A DNA stretch of 6,694 bases from JBFLVQ01 sp040758525 (GTDB taxonomy: Bacteria; Acidobacteriota; Blastocatellia; Chloracidobacteriales; JADJPF01): NCBI GenBank assembly GCA_040758525.1, contig JBFLVQ010000531.1, positions 1 to 6,694 of the forward strand, in the 5' to 3' direction. Under the pieces are notes generated by a model. The model made no database searches, was not told where the DNA came from, and worked only from the letters and a program-made list of their open reading frames with translations. Each line of letters opens with the position of its first letter. Within the stretch, counting starts at the first letter, position 1. The position numbers and the translations under genes were made by a program. Of the stretch, positions 6,061 through 6,694 are shown piece after piece.

Positions 6061-6694
6061 AATTATTCTCTTCTGCGTGCACTTTACTGATCAGGCTTTG
6101 TACTTGTTGAGGGTCATAACAGAAGCGACACTCAGCGGTAACACGTGCCATCTCCGTTTGGTATTCGGGAGAGTTAAGATAACTCTCTAATCTTTTCGAG
6201 AGTGGTAAGATCATCTCTTCAGCATGCCAGTAATAAGGCTCTCCGCTATGTTCATCAATAACTAGATTATTCTCTACCGCCCAACTAGCTTCAGCGAGTG
6301 TCAATGGATTTAGATCGCGTTCCAGCGCATGCAACTCCCCTTCACGTGTGGGTGAAAGAAAGCGAAAGGCAAGGTCATAAAGAAAGGCATTATGATAATA
6401 CTCAGGAAAGACCAACAGCCCTTCCCTTTCTAACTGCTCTGCCATAATTTTAAGTAAGATCAAAACCTCCCGCGCCATTCCTAATCCTGGATACTGCTGT
6501 CCAGGTAGGCGCGGCCGCTGTGCATCAAAATGGGCATGGGGATTCTGCAATAATAACCATTCGATTGCCAGTAGCTTAACTACTTCACCGGCGGCAACCT
6601 CACCATAATTTTGGTGTATTCGTAACCAGACAAAACGTCCCACAAACTCACCAAGCATAAGGCCATCCTCTCCATCATGTAAGCGCAAGAGATG
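6059..6694 (-). CDS. Hypothetical protein, 5' end cut by the window edge
   Basis: At least 211 residues are visible and the frame is still open at the right edge. A TTG at 6688 could be read as a start, but only six bases lie upstream and no ribosome binding site can be judged, so I treat the gene as partial. I do not recognise a family with confidence. The visible part is mostly helical in character, with no signal peptide or membrane segment seen. It carries several motifs that look conserved: RPRLPGQQYPGLGMAREV, FPEYYHNAFLYDLAFRFLSP, ASWAVENN and WHAEEMILPLS. A Cys pair (ECRFC) lies near the C-terminus. The His, Glu and Cys content could bind a metal, but that is a guess. It directly precedes the SDR gene with an 11-nt gap and a Shine-Dalgarno overlapping its stop, so the two products probably act together or are at least co-expressed. 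Confidence 0.75.
   Translation of the reverse strand, partial: HLLRLHDGEDGLMLGEFVGRFVWLRIHQNYGEVAAGEVVKLLAIEWLLLQNPHAHFDAQRPRLPGQQYPGLGMAREVLILLKIMAEQLEREGLLVFPEYYHNAFLYDLAFRFLSPTREGELHALERDLNPLTLAEASWAVENNLVIDEHSGEPYYWHAEEMILPLSKRLESYLNSPEYQTEMARVTAECRFCYDPQQVQSLISKVHAEENN

Overview
This window looks like a piece of bacterial chromosome with moderate to slightly AT-leaning composition by eye. It contains six protein-coding genes, one of them cut by the right edge, and no RNA genes, insertion sequences, phage genes or CRISPR arrays that I can see. A secreted IPT/TIG plus multi-NHL-repeat protein, together with the style of the methyltransferase, would fit an Acidobacteriota-like (for example Blastocatellia) or similar environmental bacterium. 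That placement is inference only, because no marker gene is present.

Layout from left to right. Positions 1-155 are non-coding as far as I can tell and hold a short hairpin plus T-run terminator for the gene that follows. On the minus strand, 156-2633 encodes an 825-residue exported protein: a signal peptide, one IPT/TIG domain, and 12 tandem NHL-type repeats (two six-bladed propellers' worth). Upstream of it on the same strand are a 211-residue protein I do not recognise (2720-3355, TTG start with a good ribosome binding site) and a class I SAM-dependent methyltransferase (3468-4199). A 94-bp divergent intergenic region separates the methyltransferase from a plus-strand gene of the ornithine cyclodeaminase / mu-crystallin family (4294-5310). 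That gene runs head-on into a minus-strand SDR-fold gene (5316-6047). The SDR gene follows the partial right-edge gene (6059-6694) with an 11-nt gap and a Shine-Dalgarno that overlaps the upstream stop codon, so those two are probably translated together.

The most noteworthy points are these. (1) The SDR protein keeps a nucleotide-binding glycine motif but appears to lack the catalytic Ser, Tyr and Lys. (2) The cyclodeaminase-family protein keeps the Lys and Arg substrate and cofactor positions but has Ser where true ornithine cyclodeaminases carry the catalytic Asp, so it is more likely an imine reductase or amino-acid dehydrogenase type. (3) The two convergent genes end in the identical codons ACT AAT TAA, which form a perfect 9-bp inverted repeat containing both stop codons. 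(4) The longest open frames of the methyltransferase and the cyclodeaminase-family gene overlap artificially, and ribosome binding sites place both true starts further downstream. I see no clear evidence of a defence system or other new multi-gene system. The nearest thing to a functional unit is the SDR / unknown-gene pair.
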